Positions 42,386-52,790 of a stretch of 64,000 bases of DNA are shown piece after piece. The notes under the pieces were generated by a model. It made no database searches. It saw only the letters and a list, made by a program, of their open reading frames with translations, and was not told the origin of the DNA. The position numbers and the translations under genes are program-made. Location of the stretch: the NCBI RefSeq assembly GCF_014205015.1, contig NZ_JACHMO010000001.1, forward strand, positions 7,316,001 to 7,380,000, read 5' to 3'. Every line of letters begins with the position of its first letter. Within the stretch, counting starts at the first letter, position 1. The stretch is from Saccharothrix ecbatanensis (GTDB lineage: Bacteria; Actinomycetota; Actinomycetes; Mycobacteriales; Pseudonocardiaceae).

Positions 42386-42931
42386 TCATTGGTCCTGCTC
42401 GCGCTGTTCGGCCTGCTCATGGGCGATCAGCTCGTTCAACCACCGCACCTCGCGCTCGGTGCTCTCCAACCCGAGCCGGTGCAACTCCCTGGTGTAGCGG
42501 TCGATGCGCTCACTGGTCGTCGATAACGAGGTGCGCAGCCCCTCACGACGTTCCTCGACCCGCCGGCGGCGGCCTTCCAGGATGCGCATCCTGATCTCGG
42601 CCGGAGTGCGGGAGAAGAACGCGAGGTGGACGCCGAACGAGTCGTCGTCCCAGGTCTGGGGGCCGGCGTTGACCAGCAGATCGGCGAACCGCTCCTTGCC
42701 TTCGGCGGTGAGCCGGTAGACCTTGCGCGCCCGGCGGCCCCAGCGGGCCGAGTCGTCCTCGGGAACTTCCTCGACGATCAGCCCGTTACGTTGCAGCTTG
42801 CGCAGCGTCGGGTACAGCGTTCCGTAGGAGAACGCGCGGAACGCGCCCAACAGCTCGTGCAAACGCTTGCGCAGCTCGTAGCCGTGCATCGGCGCTTCGT
42901 GCAGCAGGCCGAGGATCGCGAACTCCAGCAC
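42386..42931 (-). CDS. PadR-family transcriptional regulator
   Basis: A 181-residue regulator starting at GTG with SD GAGGAGG. The winged HTH covers residues 1-85 ([19 protein letters not shown], then [18 protein letters not shown] and a basic wing KVYRLTAEG). The C-terminal half is a long coiled-coil dimerisation region. It is just upstream of ino1 on the same strand and likely controls that operon. Confidence 0.93.
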   Translation of the reverse strand: MLEFAILGLLHEAPMHGYELRKRLHELLGAFRAFSYGTLYPTLRKLQRNGLIVEEVPEDDSARWGRRARKVYRLTAEGKERFADLLVNAGPQTWDDDSFGVHLAFFSRTPAEIRMRILEGRRRRVEERREGLRTSLSTTSERIDRYTRELHRLGLESTEREVRWLNELIAHEQAEQREQDQ

Positions 42932-43109
42932 GTGGCACCTCCTCGCACCAGTAAGCGCCGATGGGTAAACCCAGTATATCGGTGCGATACATCCACGCAT
43001 CCTGATGCGATGTCGCGTGGCACACAGTGCCCCCTGCCTGGCCCCTGCCTGGCCCCCTGCTTTCGGCCCACTGCCCCGAACGGCCCATCGACCCGATTCG
43101 GGCGGCACG

Positions 43110-43115
43110 TACTCT
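43110..43115 (+). promoter_or_regulatory. leaderless -10 element TACTCT for the DUF5318 gene
   Basis: TACTCT ends 7 nt before GTG 43123. No Shine-Dalgarno. Confidence 0.55.
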
Positions 43116-43122
43116 GGTCGTC

Positions 43123-43527
43123 GTGTCGACCCAACGCCAGGTCGTGGACTACGCCTTGCAGCGCCGTGCGCTGCTGGCGGAGGTCTACGCGGGCCGAGTG
43201 GGCACGATGGAGGTGTGCGACGCCAGCCCGTACCTGCTGCGAGCTGCGAAGTTCCACGGCCAACCGAGCCAGGTGACCTGCCCGGTCTGCCGCAAGGAGC
43301 CGCTCACCCACGTGTCCTGGGTCTACGGCGACGAGCTCAAGCACGCGGCGGGATCCGCGCGCACAGCCGACGAGCTCACCCGCATGGCGAACCTTTTCGA
43401 GGAATTCACCGTGTACGTGGTTGAAGTTTGCCGCACATGTAGTTGGAACCACCTGGTGCAGTCATACGTCCTGGGTACGCGTGGCCTGGATTCTCGCAAG
43501 CCGCGCAGGAGGACCGCGGCGGAGTGA
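43123..43527 (+). CDS. DUF5318 protein with zinc-binding Cys pairs
   Basis: A 134-residue protein typical of actinobacteria. It contains two C-x-x-C pairs, CPVC and CRTC, likely binding zinc, an LQRRALLAEVYAGRV segment, and a basic C-terminus. It is directly upstream of the class A PBP gene, an arrangement often conserved in this phylum. Function unknown. Confidence 0.85.
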   Translation: MSTQRQVVDYALQRRALLAEVYAGRVGTMEVCDASPYLLRAAKFHGQPSQVTCPVCRKEPLTHVSWVYGDELKHAAGSARTADELTRMANLFEEFTVYVVEVCRTCSWNHLVQSYVLGTRGLDSRKPRRRTAAE

Positions 43528-43621
43528 ACCGGCTCCGGCCACGGGCGCCGCTCCCACAAGGAGCAGTGGCGTACGACCACCGAACCGCGTGCAGGAGCAC
43601 GCTGGTCTGGGAGGCCATTTC

Positions 43622-46528
43622 GTGAACGACCAGCATGACGACAGGCATCGTGGCGCGGAGCCGCAGTGGCCGACCGGGGAGGACCCGGACGGCGGCATGC
43701 ACTCACCGCGGCACGGAGCCGGGGATCAGCCGGAGCGTCCGAACACCCCGCCAGGTGGTTTCGCGCGCACTCCGGTCGACGGCCCCGGCCCTCGGCACGG
43801 CACCCCACCGGGCGGGTTCTCCCGTCCGGCTACACCGCCGGGTGGAATCCCGCCGGCGGGAGGCACGCCACCCGGCGGCATTCCCCGAGGCGGCCCACGC
43901 CGACCTGCCGGTCCCGGCGGCCCTGGTGGCCCCGGCCCGAACGGCGGCCCGGTTCCGAACGGCAGGCACGGCGTGCCCGGTGACGGCCCCGGTCGTCCCG
44001 GTCCCCGGCCCGGCGGCCTCGACGGCGTGGCGGCGGCCGGCAGCGTGCCCGGCGGCCCGCCCCTGCGACCGAACACCCCGCCCGGCGGCATGCGTCGACC
44101 CGGCGCACCCGGTGGACCTGGTGGACCCGGTGGACCGGTGCCTCCCGGCGGCCGTCCCCCGATGGCAGGCCCCGGCGGCCCGCGCAGACCTGGCGGACCA
44201 GGCCCGGAACGACGTCCTGGCGAAGAGCCGACGGACCTGCTCCCACCCGTGTACCAGTCCACGCCTCGCGAGCCGGAACTCCTCACCCACCGCGAGGACG
44301 AGGTCGAGCTAGAGCCGTTCTACGACGACGAGTACGACGAGGAGCTGACCGAGCAGGAGGCCCGCGCCGTGCGTCGGAAGAAGATCTGGCGGAAAGTCCG
44401 CCGCACCACCTACGTGGCCTTCGGCCTGATGCTCGTCGCCCCGGTCGTCGCCTTCGCGGTCGCCTACCAGGTGGTGGAGGTGCCGAACCCGGAGGTGGTC
44501 GCGGCCGACCAGGACAAGGCGATCACCATCCTGTACGCCGACGGCTCGCCGATGACCAAGATCGCCCAGGCCGACGCGAACCGCACGCTGGTCAAGTACG
44601 AGGACCTGCCGGAAACGATCAAGGACGCGGTCATGGCGGCCGAGGACCCGACGTTCATGACGAACGTCGGCTTCGACCTGACCGCCATCGCCCGCGCCGG
44701 CTGGTACCAGCTCAAGGGCGAGCAGAGCGGTGGCTCCGGTCTCACCCAGCAGTACGTGAAGGCGGCCACCGAGCAGGACGGCATGACCCTGAGCCGCAAG
44801 TTCACCGAGGCCGTCACCGCGTACAAGATGTCCGAGCAGCAGGACAAGAAGGACATCCTCACCGCGTACTTGAACACGGTCTACTTCGGCAAGGGCGCCT
44901 CCGGCATCAAGACCGCGGCGAAGGCGTACTTCGGGCTCGACGACCTCAAGTTGCTCACGCACTCGCAGGCCGCCCTGCTCGCCGGCATGATCCAGAACCC
45001 CGGCCGCGACTACCAGCCCGCGTACCTGCTCGAACGCTGGAACTACGTGATGGACCAGATGGTCGAGCACAAGATGATCGAGCCGGCCTACCGCGCGAGC
45101 GAACCGTTCCCGACGCCCGTGCCGGACGCCGACCAGGCCGGCCTCTCCGGCCCGCGCCTGCACATCATCCAGCAGGTCAAGCAGGAGATGGCCGAGCTCA
45201 CGTGGGGCGTCGACCGGTTGAAGAAGATCGGTGGCACCGTCCACACCACCATCGACCCGCCCATGCAGGCCGCGGCGGAGGCGGCGGTGACCGAGGTGTT
45301 GACGGGTCAGGACCCGGACCTGAGGACCTCGATGTCGGCGATCGACCCGAACACCGGCGCGGTCAAGGCCTACTGGGGCAGTGCGACCGGCACCGGCACC
45401 GACTACCAGATGGGCATCCTCCAGGAGCCAGGGTCGTCGTTCAAGCCGTTCGACTTCGTCGCAGCCCTTCAGCGGGGCGAAGGCGCGGGAGAGGTGTACG
45501 ACGGCAGCTCGCCGCGCGAGTTCGCCGGCCGTACGGGCAACAACGCGGTCCGCAATTCGCCGGGCGTGGCCTGCGTCAACCCGAAGCGGTGCAGCATTCG
45601 TGAGGCCATGGTGAAGTCGGTCAACACCGTGTTCTTCGACATGGCACTCAAGATCGGCACCGAGAAGGTCGCCAAAGCGGCGTTCGACGCGGGCATCCCC
45701 CGCGAGGTGACGATCGATGGAACGAAGACCCCACTCCTGGTCGATGAGGGCGGCGTCAGCCCGAACGGCAACATCTCCATCGGTGGTTACCTGGTCCGGC
45801 CGTTCGACATCACATCCGCTTACGCCACGTTCGCGGCGCGCGGTGTGTACCACAAGCCGTTCTTCATCTCGAAGATCACCAACTCCGAGGACAAGGCGAT
45901 CTACCAGCACATCGACGAGACGCGGCCGGCGTTCGACCCGGACCCGACGAAGAGCCGGGACATCGCGGACAACGTCACCGACGTGCTCAAGGGCGTGGTG
46001 ACGGGCCCCATCGCCTGCGCGGGCGGGCGCGAGTGCGCCGGCAAGACCGGCACGCACGAACTCCAGGGCACCACCCGGAACGCGAAGGCGTGGATGGCGG
46101 GCTACACGCCGACGCTCGCGGCCAGCGTCTGGATCGGCACCGACCCGGGCAACATCGCGCTCTACGACCAGAAGAGGAAGAAGGACATCTACGGCGGTGG
46201 CCTGCCGGGTGATATCTGGAAGAAGTTCATGGACGGCGCTCTGAACGGCGCGCCCATGGAGAAGTTCCCGAAGCCAAAGCCGATCGGCCAGTTCGAGGAG
46301 CCGAAGCCGACCACGACGGTCCCGCCCACCACGACGTCCGAGAAGAAGCCGGACGACGACAAGAAGACGACGACGCCGACCGAGACGGCCACAACGACTC
46401 GGACGCCGCCGAGCACCACCACCCGCACGACGCCGCCGTGCCGGCCTCCGCTCTGCACGCCGACCACGACGTCGCCGACCTGGGCGTCGCCCGACCCGAT
46501 CGGGGGCGGCACGGAACCGACCGGTTAG
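43622..46528 (+). CDS. ponA: bifunctional class A penicillin-binding protein
   Basis: A 968-residue peptidoglycan synthase. Residues 1-230 are a Pro/Gly-rich cytoplasmic region with repeated TPPGG units; one membrane helix follows (about 267-287). The GT51 domain has the catalytic Glu in MAAEDPTF and [10 protein letters not shown]. The transpeptidase domain has the SxxK motif (GSSFKPF), SVN (KSVNTVF) and KTG (AGKTGT). The C-terminal 90 residues are Pro/Thr-rich. The GTG is chosen to follow the DUF5318 gene; the long disordered N-terminus makes the start uncertain. It polymerises and cross-links glycan strands outside the membrane. Confidence 0.92.
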   Translation: MNDQHDDRHRGAEPQWPTGEDPDGGMHSPRHGAGDQPERPNTPPGGFARTPVDGPGPRHGTPPGGFSRPATPPGGIPPAGGTPPGGIPRGGPRRPAGPGGPGGPGPNGGPVPNGRHGVPGDGPGRPGPRPGGLDGVAAAGSVPGGPPLRPNTPPGGMRRPGAPGGPGGPGGPVPPGGRPPMAGPGGPRRPGGPGPERRPGEEPTDLLPPVYQSTPREPELLTHREDEVELEPFYDDEYDEELTEQEARAVRRKKIWRKVRRTTYVAFGLMLVAPVVAFAVAYQVVEVPNPEVVAADQDKAITILYADGSPMTKIAQADANRTLVKYEDLPETIKDAVMAAEDPTFMTNVGFDLTAIARAGWYQLKGEQSGGSGLTQQYVKAATEQDGMTLSRKFTEAVTAYKMSEQQDKKDILTAYLNTVYFGKGASGIKTAAKAYFGLDDLKLLTHSQAALLAGMIQNPGRDYQPAYLLERWNYVMDQMVEHKMIEPAYRASEPFPTPVPDADQAGLSGPRLHIIQQVKQEMAELTWGVDRLKKIGGTVHTTIDPPMQAAAEAAVTEVLTGQDPDLRTSMSAIDPNTGAVKAYWGSATGTGTDYQMGILQEPGSSFKPFDFVAALQRGEGAGEVYDGSSPREFAGRTGNNAVRNSPGVACVNPKRCSIREAMVKSVNTVFFDMALKIGTEKVAKAAFDAGIPREVTIDGTKTPLLVDEGGVSPNGNISIGGYLVRPFDITSAYATFAARGVYHKPFFISKITNSEDKAIYQHIDETRPAFDPDPTKSRDIADNVTDVLKGVVTGPIACAGGRECAGKTGTHELQGTTRNAKAWMAGYTPTLAASVWIGTDPGNIALYDQKRKKDIYGGGLPGDIWKKFMDGALNGAPMEKFPKPKPIGQFEEPKPTTTVPPTTTSEKKPDDDKKTTTPTETATTTRTPPSTTTRTTPPCRPPLCTPTTTSPTWASPDPIGGGTEPTG

Positions 46529-46729
46529 CGCTCGGTTCACGCACGTCAGGAGGGGTCCGGCCAAGTGCCGGGCCCTTCCTCGTTTTGTACGCAGGTTTGG
46601 TCATGTCTTGCTGCCGGTGGTGTTCACGGTCGCTGCGGGGAGCCACAGCGGGCCCGTCCACGTGGAAGGTCTTCGGTGGCGCGGCGGGCTGCGGTGCCGG
46701 ACCTCACAACCTCCATCGACCGGTGCCCG

Positions 46730-46735
46730 TAGCAT
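46730..46735 (+). promoter_or_regulatory. leaderless -10 element TAGCAT for the GT87 gene
   Basis: TAGCAT ends 8 nt before GTG 46744. Another in-frame GTG is 6 bp upstream but too close to the hexamer. Confidence 0.5.
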
Positions 46736-46743
46736 CCGTGCCC

Positions 46744-48300
46744 GTGGCCAGCCCTTCGCAGCACCCGCAGGCGAACGCCGACGACGCCGACTCGCTCGGT
46801 CCGGACGAGCGGGTCAACCCGACGTGGACCGAACCGCTGGCGCGGAAGGCGAGCAAGCTGCTGGGCGGGCCGGTCGGCCGTCACGCGTCGGTCGGGCGGC
46901 AGTGGTTCTGGACGCCGTTGCGGGTGGTGCTGCTGTTCGCGGTCGTGACGCTGGCGCTGTCGTGGTTCCAGAAGTCGCCGTGCATCCAGCAGTACGTGGA
47001 CGGCAACGGCGTCGTCCAGCTCGACTGGCGGGGCAGCAAGCAGTTCACCGCGATGTGCTACTCGGACACCGTTCCGCTGTACACGGCGGAGCGGTTGGAC
47101 AAGCCGGACACGTTCCCCTACAAGACGTCCTGGATCGACGACGAGGGCAAGCCGACGGCGCACGTGCGGTACATGGAGTACCCGGTGCTGACGGGCATGT
47201 TCCAGCTCCTCAACGCCCGCATGGCGCAGGGCTGGACGGTGATCGCCTCGTCCGGGTGGCTGCCCAACCCCATGACGGTGATCGTGTACTTCAACATCAC
47301 CGCGCTGTGGCTGGCCCTGGCGTGGCTGGTGACGGCGTACGCGGTGGCGCAGCTGGCCAGGCGGCGGCCGTACGACGCGGTGCTGGTGGCGGTGTCGCCG
47401 CTGGTCATCGTGCACGCGTTCACGAACTTCGACACGTTGGCGACGGCGTTCGCGACGGCGGGCATGTTGGCGTGGGCGCGGAAGAAGCCGGTGCTGGCGG
47501 GTGTGTTGCTGGGGCTGGGCGGCGCGGCGAAGCTGTACCCGTTGTTCCTGCTCGGGCCGTTGCTGTTGTTGTGCTGGCGGTCGGATCGGCTGCGTGCCGG
47601 GCTGACGACGTTGGGCGCGACCATGGCGACGTGGGCGCTGGTGAACGCGCCGATCGCGTGGCTGTACCCGGACGGGTGGCGTGAGTTCTTCCGGCTGAAC
47701 ACCGAACGCGGGGTGGACCCGGACTCGCTGTACAACGTGGTCGCCCAGTGGACGGGGTGGCAGGGCTTCGACCCGGGACTGGCGCACGGGCAGGCGCCGG
47801 AGGTCTTGAACACGGTCAGCGCGGTGCTGTTCCTGGTGTGCTGCGCGGCGATCGGGTTCGTGACGCTGTCCGCCCCCCGACGGCCGCGGTTCGCGCAGTT
47901 GGCGTTCCTCGTGGTGGCCGCATTCCTGCTGACGAACAAGGTGTGGAGCCCGCAGTACTCGCTGTGGCTCGTGCCGCTGGCCGTGCTGGCCCTGCCGCGG
48001 TGGAAGCTGCTGCTGGTGTGGATGACGCTGGACGCCCTGGTGTGGGCGCCGCGGATGTTCTTCTACCTGGGCGAGGACAACAAGGGGCTGCCGATCGATT
48101 GGTTCCTCGGCGCGGTGGTGGCGCGGGACATCGCGGTGATCGTGCTGTGCGGGTTCATCATCCGCGAGATCTACCGGCCGGCGTTGGACAAGGTGCGGCA
48201 GGCCGGTGACGACGACCCGTGCGGCGGGTTCATCGACGGCACGCCGGACCGGCACGTGCTGCGGTTCCGCCGACGCGAAGCCGTCCCCGGCAATCGTTGA
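46744..48300 (+). CDS. GT87-type membrane glycosyltransferase
   Basis: A 518-residue multi-pass protein. A hydrophilic N-terminus (about 60 residues) is followed by about 10 membrane helices. The region [26 protein letters not shown], the [10 protein letters not shown] motif and the repeated conserved [16 protein letters not shown] are typical of the alpha-mannosyltransferase family GT87 (DUF2029) that uses polyprenyl-phosphomannose. It probably adds mannose to a cell-envelope glycolipid. A paralogue is encoded at 51381. It follows the PBP gene but has its own promoter. Confidence 0.85.
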   Translation: MASPSQHPQANADDADSLGPDERVNPTWTEPLARKASKLLGGPVGRHASVGRQWFWTPLRVVLLFAVVTLALSWFQKSPCIQQYVDGNGVVQLDWRGSKQFTAMCYSDTVPLYTAERLDKPDTFPYKTSWIDDEGKPTAHVRYMEYPVLTGMFQLLNARMAQGWTVIASSGWLPNPMTVIVYFNITALWLALAWLVTAYAVAQLARRRPYDAVLVAVSPLVIVHAFTNFDTLATAFATAGMLAWARKKPVLAGVLLGLGGAAKLYPLFLLGPLLLLCWRSDRLRAGLTTLGATMATWALVNAPIAWLYPDGWREFFRLNTERGVDPDSLYNVVAQWTGWQGFDPGLAHGQAPEVLNTVSAVLFLVCCAAIGFVTLSAPRRPRFAQLAFLVVAAFLLTNKVWSPQYSLWLVPLAVLALPRWKLLLVWMTLDALVWAPRMFFYLGEDNKGLPIDWFLGAVVARDIAVIVLCGFIIREIYRPALDKVRQAGDDDPCGGFIDGTPDRHVLRFRRREAVPGNR

Positions 48301-48330
48301 CCGCAGCGGCTGATCAGGAGAACGAAAACA

Positions 48331-48585
48331 GTGGGACTGATCGTGCTCGCGCTCGCGTTCGTCGTCGCGGGGATCTGGTTCGCCGTGGCGCTCGCTCCGG
48401 TGCGGAACTTACCGGCGCGGCTGGCCCTGTTCGCCGTGCACGTCGGCCTGTCCGCATGGGCGGTGGCCGCGACCGCCGCCGAATTCGGCCCGTCCGACGA
48501 CCTTCTCCTGACGTGCGCGGTCGTCGCGCCGGGAACGCTTGTGGTGGTCACCCGGCTGGCGCTGTTGGTCCGCCGGACCGGCTGA
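48331..48585 (+). CDS. small membrane protein (84 aa)
   Basis: An 84-residue protein with three hydrophobic helices (2-22, 32-52, 58-80) and little else. GTG start with SD AGGAGA. It is 30 bp downstream of the GT87 gene and could be part of its operon. No family recognised. Confidence 0.65.
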   Translation: MGLIVLALAFVVAGIWFAVALAPVRNLPARLALFAVHVGLSAWAVAATAAEFGPSDDLLLTCAVVAPGTLVVVTRLALLVRRTG

Positions 48586-48598
48586 CGGCGAGCCGGTC
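48576..48598. terminator. short hairpin between convergent genes
   Basis: GACCGGCT (48576-48583) pairs with AGCCGGTC (48591-48598) as a perfect 8-bp stem with a 7-nt loop, overlapping the ends of both the small membrane gene and the DUF397 gene. No T-tract. A candidate bidirectional terminator. Confidence 0.4.
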
Positions 48599-48764
48599 AG
48601 CGCAGCGCCGTCAGAAAGCTCCGCCACGCCTGCGTGCCGACGGCGAGCCGGCCGCCTTCGGGGTTCTTGGAATCCCGAACGCCGACCGATCGCCTGCCAT
48701 GCGCGACCTCGACGCAGTTCTGGCCCGCAGTGCTGTAGCTGCTCGTACGCCAGGTCAAGGTCAT
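48597..48764 (-). CDS. DUF397 protein, partner of the second XRE regulator
   Basis: A 55-residue DUF397 protein: N-terminal WRTSSYSTAGQNCVEV, the VGVRDSKNP block and the final AWRSFLTAL helix. ATG start. It follows the XRE-DUF5753 gene by 14 bp, so the pair is co-transcribed. Confidence 0.85.
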   Translation of the reverse strand: MTLTWRTSSYSTAGQNCVEVAHGRRSVGVRDSKNPEGGRLAVGTQAWRSFLTALR

Positions 48765-48778
48765 GTCTGCCCCTCTTG

Positions 48779-49651
48779 TCAGTAGGGGATCGTCTCCCCG
48801 GACAACTCGTCGATCACCCGACCGATCAACTTCGCCGAGCGCCCGACGTCCAGCGCATCCGCGATCAACCGGTCGAACGTGACGTTGTACCGCTCGATCT
48901 CGGCCGGTTCCTCCATGTAGAGGCCGCCGGTCTGGTTCTCCAAATAGATCACGTCAGGGTCTCGCCGGCGATCCGCGAACCGGGTGATCACGAACGGACC
49001 GCTCATCGCCGGGTGCTGTCCGGCGGAGAACGGCAGCACCTGCAACGTCACCGATGGTTGGTGTGCCAGTTCAAGCAGGTGCTGCAACTGTTCGCGCATC
49101 ACCTGCTCACCACCGACCACCCGCCGGATAGCCGACTCGTTCAACACCACCCAGAGGTCCAACTCGCCGCTGAGGACTCGTTCCTGACGAGCCAGCCGCA
49201 CCTCGGTGTAGCGCTCGGCGTCGATGTCGTCCCGTGGGCGGGTGGCGAGGTTGACCGCATTGGCGTAAGCCTCGGTCTGCATCAGGCCGGGAACCACTTC
49301 AGCCTCATAAGTGCAGATCCGGGTCGCCTCGGCTTCGAGGTTGGCGTAGGTGATGAACCGGGAGGTCATGACGTTCGAGTGCTTGGTCCACAGCCCCTGC
49401 TCACGGGCCTCCTTGGCCAGCATGATCAGCGGCTCCCGCTCGTACTGCGGGACGTCCAGGTAGTCGAGCACCACCTTGACCTCCATCGGCCGGATGGCGA
49501 GGAACCCGGCTTCGATCTTGGAGATCCGCCCTTGGGTGCAGTCGAGGACCTTCGAGATGTCGGTGTGCGTGCGGTTCGCCTCCTCTCGGAGTCGGCGCAA
49601 CTCGTGTCCGAGTCGCCGCCGACGCAAGGTGCTCCCCCGTGGCGCGGTCAT
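48779..49651 (-). CDS. XRE-family regulator with DUF5753 domain
   Basis: A 290-residue regulator. HTH residues about 10-70 (LGHELRRLREEANRTHTDISKVLDCTQGRISKIEAG) and a DUF5753 domain from about 95 (EAEVVPGLMQTEAYANAV, and VLPFSAGQHPAMSGPF). ATG with SD GGAGG. It is paired with the DUF397 gene 14 bp downstream. An AT-rich palindrome lies about 100 bp upstream. Confidence 0.9.
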   Translation of the reverse strand: MTAPRGSTLRRRRLGHELRRLREEANRTHTDISKVLDCTQGRISKIEAGFLAIRPMEVKVVLDYLDVPQYEREPLIMLAKEAREQGLWTKHSNVMTSRFITYANLEAEATRICTYEAEVVPGLMQTEAYANAVNLATRPRDDIDAERYTEVRLARQERVLSGELDLWVVLNESAIRRVVGGEQVMREQLQHLLELAHQPSVTLQVLPFSAGQHPAMSGPFVITRFADRRRDPDVIYLENQTGGLYMEEPAEIERYNVTFDRLIADALDVGRSAKLIGRVIDELSGETIPY

Positions 49652-49751
49652 GGTGATGCCTCCGTCAGAACAGGATTGGGATGACCGCCAGCCTGGCCCG
49701 GAGCGCCACCCGGGACCAGCCGGACCGCGTGAATTCACTCGTTGGTGAGCG

Positions 49752-49771
49752 ATATTCCTGTGGAATATTCC
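49752..49771. promoter_or_regulatory. AT-rich nested palindrome upstream of the XRE gene
   Basis: ATATTCC (49752-49758) and GGAATAT (49762-49768) form an inverted repeat across TGT, and GGAATATTCC (49762-49771) is itself a perfect palindrome. AT-rich sequence is rare in this GC-rich region. It lies upstream of the XRE regulator and could be its operator or a promoter. Confidence 0.45.
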
Positions 49772-49786
49772 GATCAGCAGACCGGA

Positions 49787-51361
49787 CTATTGACGCTGGT
49801 CCAGCCGGGCACGGAGTCGGGCGAGCCGCTGGTCCGCGGGCACCTGGTGGACGGCGTCGAGCCGGTCGAGCACGTCCAGGAGCGACGGGCTCTCGGCCAC
49901 CCGCCGGCCCAGTTCCGACGCCTCGACCACGTGCGGGAACGGGGTGAGCACTGGGTGGTCCCGCCTCAGCGGCTCGCTGACGGTGCGCGGCAGCCAGGCC
50001 TGCGTGAACGGGTCGGAGTCCGGAGCGTCGAGCACCACGAGCGTGTCCCCGGTCCGCTGTTCGGCGATCAGGCAGTCGAGTTCCCGCGCGAGGCCGGGGC
50101 TCAGCTCGGCGGCCCAGACGATCACCTGGTCGGCGACCGTGATCAGCGTCGACACCGTGTCGAACCACGTCTCGTCCGGCAGGTACAGCCGGACCGGTGC
50201 GGAGAACTGGCCGTAGGACTGGCCCAACTCCAGCTCAGCCGCCGTCGTGCTGGCCACCAGGACCAGCGGCACCGCAGACGCCAGGTCGCTCAGCGCGGGC
50301 GCGCCGTCCCTGAAGTTGATCACCTGGACGTGGTCGCCGGGCACGTCGTCCGGGTCTTCGAACGGCGGCATCGCGGCGATCCCGGACCGCTCGGTCAGCT
50401 CGAAGTTCCGCAGCAGCAACACGAACGGCTCGCCGACGCACAGCCACGCCCGCACCTGGCCGACGGACTTGCGGTGCCGGTCACGGGCCTCGCGGACCAG
50501 CCGCCGCATCCGGTTGCGCGGCGCACCGGCCAGCAGCCAGTACAGGAACCCGAGGCCCTTGAACCGCCGCCGACGGTCCCAGTGCCGCTGCCGCTTGAGG
50601 TAGTCGAGCTTCAGCTGAGCCTCGCCGACGTCGAACCGGTCCAGCACATCGACGGCGTGCCGCGCCCGGCCGACCCACAGGTCCACGTCCGGCGACACCC
50701 CCGGCGCATCCGCCCCGAACTCCGCGGTGATCTCGGCGAACCGCCGACGTGCGTCCACCTCGCGGTCGACCTGCAACCACAGCAGCGCCTCGTTGCCCAA
50801 CGCGTGTGCCCGCCACCCGCGCAGCTCGGGATCGTCACCGCCGCCGCGCTCGGCGAGTTCCTGCCAGAGCGCGGCCAGTTCCCGGGCCTTGGCGTGGTCC
50901 AGCCTGGTGAACCTGCCGCTCAACTGCACGAGGCTGGATAACGCCCGGCACACCGCCCGCTCGACCCGCACGTCCACCGGCGCACGGATCGCGTCGACCG
51001 CCTCCCGCAGCACGCCGATCGCGCGGACGTTCGTCTCCCGGTCGACCGCCCGCCCGACGCACGTGTCGGTCAACGCCATGATCGTGCGGGCCGCCAGGTC
51101 GGCTTCAAAGCTCCGGACGTGCCGTCCCAACCAGCCCAGCATCAGAAAGGCGTCATCAGTCCGCCCACGGCCGAACAACTCGACCGCGACCTCGAACGTC
51201 AGGAACGCGAAGGTGTCCGGATCGCCGTGCGCCGACACGGTCTCGAAGTACCAGGCCCGGAACTGCTCGTCACCGACCCGCGGCCCCGACTCCCGCCGTA
51301 TCTCGTCCCACCGCACGAGCACGGAGCCGACGACCTCCGCCGCGGTGAACTCGTCGTCCAT
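49787..51361 (-). CDS. helical-repeat protein with unrecognised Rossmann-like C-terminal domain
   Basis: A 524-residue soluble protein. Residues about 30-260 are helical and TPR-like (ALGNEALLWLQVDREVDARRRFAEI, ARTIMALTDTCVGRAVDRE). From about 310 the sequence is alpha/beta, opening with FVLLLRNFELTERSG, which resembles the 'LYLRSF' start of a family of actinobacterial Rossmann-like/TIR-like domains. It continues with VPLVLVAS, a RLYLPDETWFDTVSTLITVADQVIVWAAE segment and a later DTLVVLDAP. It may sense or bind a nucleotide. The domain assignment is from memory of motif shape only. It is 19 bp downstream of the GT87 gene. Confidence 0.5.
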   Translation of the reverse strand: MDDEFTAAEVVGSVLVRWDEIRRESGPRVGDEQFRAWYFETVSAHGDPDTFAFLTFEVAVELFGRGRTDDAFLMLGWLGRHVRSFEADLAARTIMALTDTCVGRAVDRETNVRAIGVLREAVDAIRAPVDVRVERAVCRALSSLVQLSGRFTRLDHAKARELAALWQELAERGGGDDPELRGWRAHALGNEALLWLQVDREVDARRRFAEITAEFGADAPGVSPDVDLWVGRARHAVDVLDRFDVGEAQLKLDYLKRQRHWDRRRRFKGLGFLYWLLAGAPRNRMRRLVREARDRHRKSVGQVRAWLCVGEPFVLLLRNFELTERSGIAAMPPFEDPDDVPGDHVQVINFRDGAPALSDLASAVPLVLVASTTAAELELGQSYGQFSAPVRLYLPDETWFDTVSTLITVADQVIVWAAELSPGLARELDCLIAEQRTGDTLVVLDAPDSDPFTQAWLPRTVSEPLRRDHPVLTPFPHVVEASELGRRVAESPSLLDVLDRLDAVHQVPADQRLARLRARLDQRQ

Positions 51362-51380
51362 CGGCGTCGTCCCCGGTCGA

Positions 51381-52790
51381 TCAGGCGGCGGGTGCTGAGG
51401 TGGAGCGTCGGCGGAGAGCGGGCTTACGGTCGGTGAAGGTCACTTCAGAGCGCAGGAAGACGAAGAACAAGGCCACCAAGAGCGCCGCGCGACCCCACAC
51501 GCCGATCACCACGGCCTGCGCCGAGAACCCGTCGTAGATGCCCGACGGCTCGCCGAACTCGATCGCGTAGTACCACCGGAAGATGCCGACGCCCATCGCG
51601 AAGTCCGCCGCGAAGTACGCCGCGACCCAACTCCAGTTCACCCGCAGCAGCACGAACATCGGCACCAGCCAGAGCGTGTACTGCGGCGAGTGCACCTTGT
51701 GCAGCAACAGGAACCCGCACAGCATCGCGGCCGACACCGGCACCCACGGATAGGTGCCCTCGCGCTGGAACCGCCGCCAGCCGATCCAGCACGCCAGCGC
51801 GAACGACGCCACGATCCCCACCGGCGACAGCACGCCGACCACCGTCTGCATGGTCAGGTCCGACATGAACGGGCGCATCGACCAGAACCAGATCGAGTTC
51901 GTGGTGATGTCCACCCGCCGCAGGCCCTGGAACGCGAACGACGCCTTCCAGCCCTCCAGCCCGACCACCACGAACGGCAGGTTGATCAGCACCACCGTCA
52001 GCACGGACGCCAACGCCACCCGTGCCGCGCCCACGAAGTCGTACCGCACCCCACGCGGCAGCCCACGGCCACCAGGACCGCCGGTCAGCACGTACAGGCA
52101 CAGCGGCAGCACGAAGATCGCCGGGTAGATCTTGAACGCGAAACCGATGCCCAGCAGCACGGACGCGACCACCGCGCGTTCCACCAACGGCCGCTCACGC
52201 CGTCCCCAGCCCCGGTGCACGACGTACACCGCCGCCACCGCGCAGAACACGACCGGCAGGTCCCAGTTGTGGAACGCGTACAGCACCACCGGCGGGCCGA
52301 GCGCCCAGATCAGCGCCCGCCACCGGCTCAGCTTGCCCAGCAGCCACCCGGTGGCCAGCCCGAACGGCGCCATCAGCAACGCCGAGAACAGCAGGAACGC
52401 CGCGTCCGTCTGCGCGAAGATCGCACCGGCCCAGATCAGCAGCCCGGTCAGCACCGGGTACTCGACCACGCCCCCGACCAGCACGCCCTTGCTGTTGATG
52501 CTGCCGTGCACGTACGGGAACACGTGCCGGTCGACGTCACGCCCGATCCACAGGTGCTGGATGTCCGAGTAGCAGACCTCGGCCTTGTTGCGCTCCTCGT
52601 AGTCCGGCGCGCTGCGGCCCCACTGGTCGAACTCCGGGCCGGTGCAGCGGTCCTTGTTCAGGAAGCCGACGAACATCGTCAGCCCGCACAGGAGGACGAC
52701 CGCGGCGAGCGCGACCCGACCGAACCGCGGCACCCGCGACCCGGCGTCCGCGCGCTCGGGCACGGCCACCACCTCCCGTGTCACGCTCAT
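51381..52790 (-). CDS. GT87-type membrane glycosyltransferase, second copy
   Basis: A 469-residue multi-pass protein (about 10 helices). Key motifs shared with the gene at 46744 are an early NKAEVCYSDIQHLW segment, VEYPVLTG, AFKIYPAIF and the late LHKVHSPQYTLWLVPM. It is of the polyprenyl-phosphomannose-dependent mannosyltransferase type. It overlaps the stop of the endonuclease IV gene by 4 bp (ATGA). Confidence 0.85.
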   Translation of the reverse strand: MSVTREVVAVPERADAGSRVPRFGRVALAAVVLLCGLTMFVGFLNKDRCTGPEFDQWGRSAPDYEERNKAEVCYSDIQHLWIGRDVDRHVFPYVHGSINSKGVLVGGVVEYPVLTGLLIWAGAIFAQTDAAFLLFSALLMAPFGLATGWLLGKLSRWRALIWALGPPVVLYAFHNWDLPVVFCAVAAVYVVHRGWGRRERPLVERAVVASVLLGIGFAFKIYPAIFVLPLCLYVLTGGPGGRGLPRGVRYDFVGAARVALASVLTVVLINLPFVVVGLEGWKASFAFQGLRRVDITTNSIWFWSMRPFMSDLTMQTVVGVLSPVGIVASFALACWIGWRRFQREGTYPWVPVSAAMLCGFLLLHKVHSPQYTLWLVPMFVLLRVNWSWVAAYFAADFAMGVGIFRWYYAIEFGEPSGIYDGFSAQAVVIGVWGRAALLVALFFVFLRSEVTFTDRKPALRRRSTSAPAA

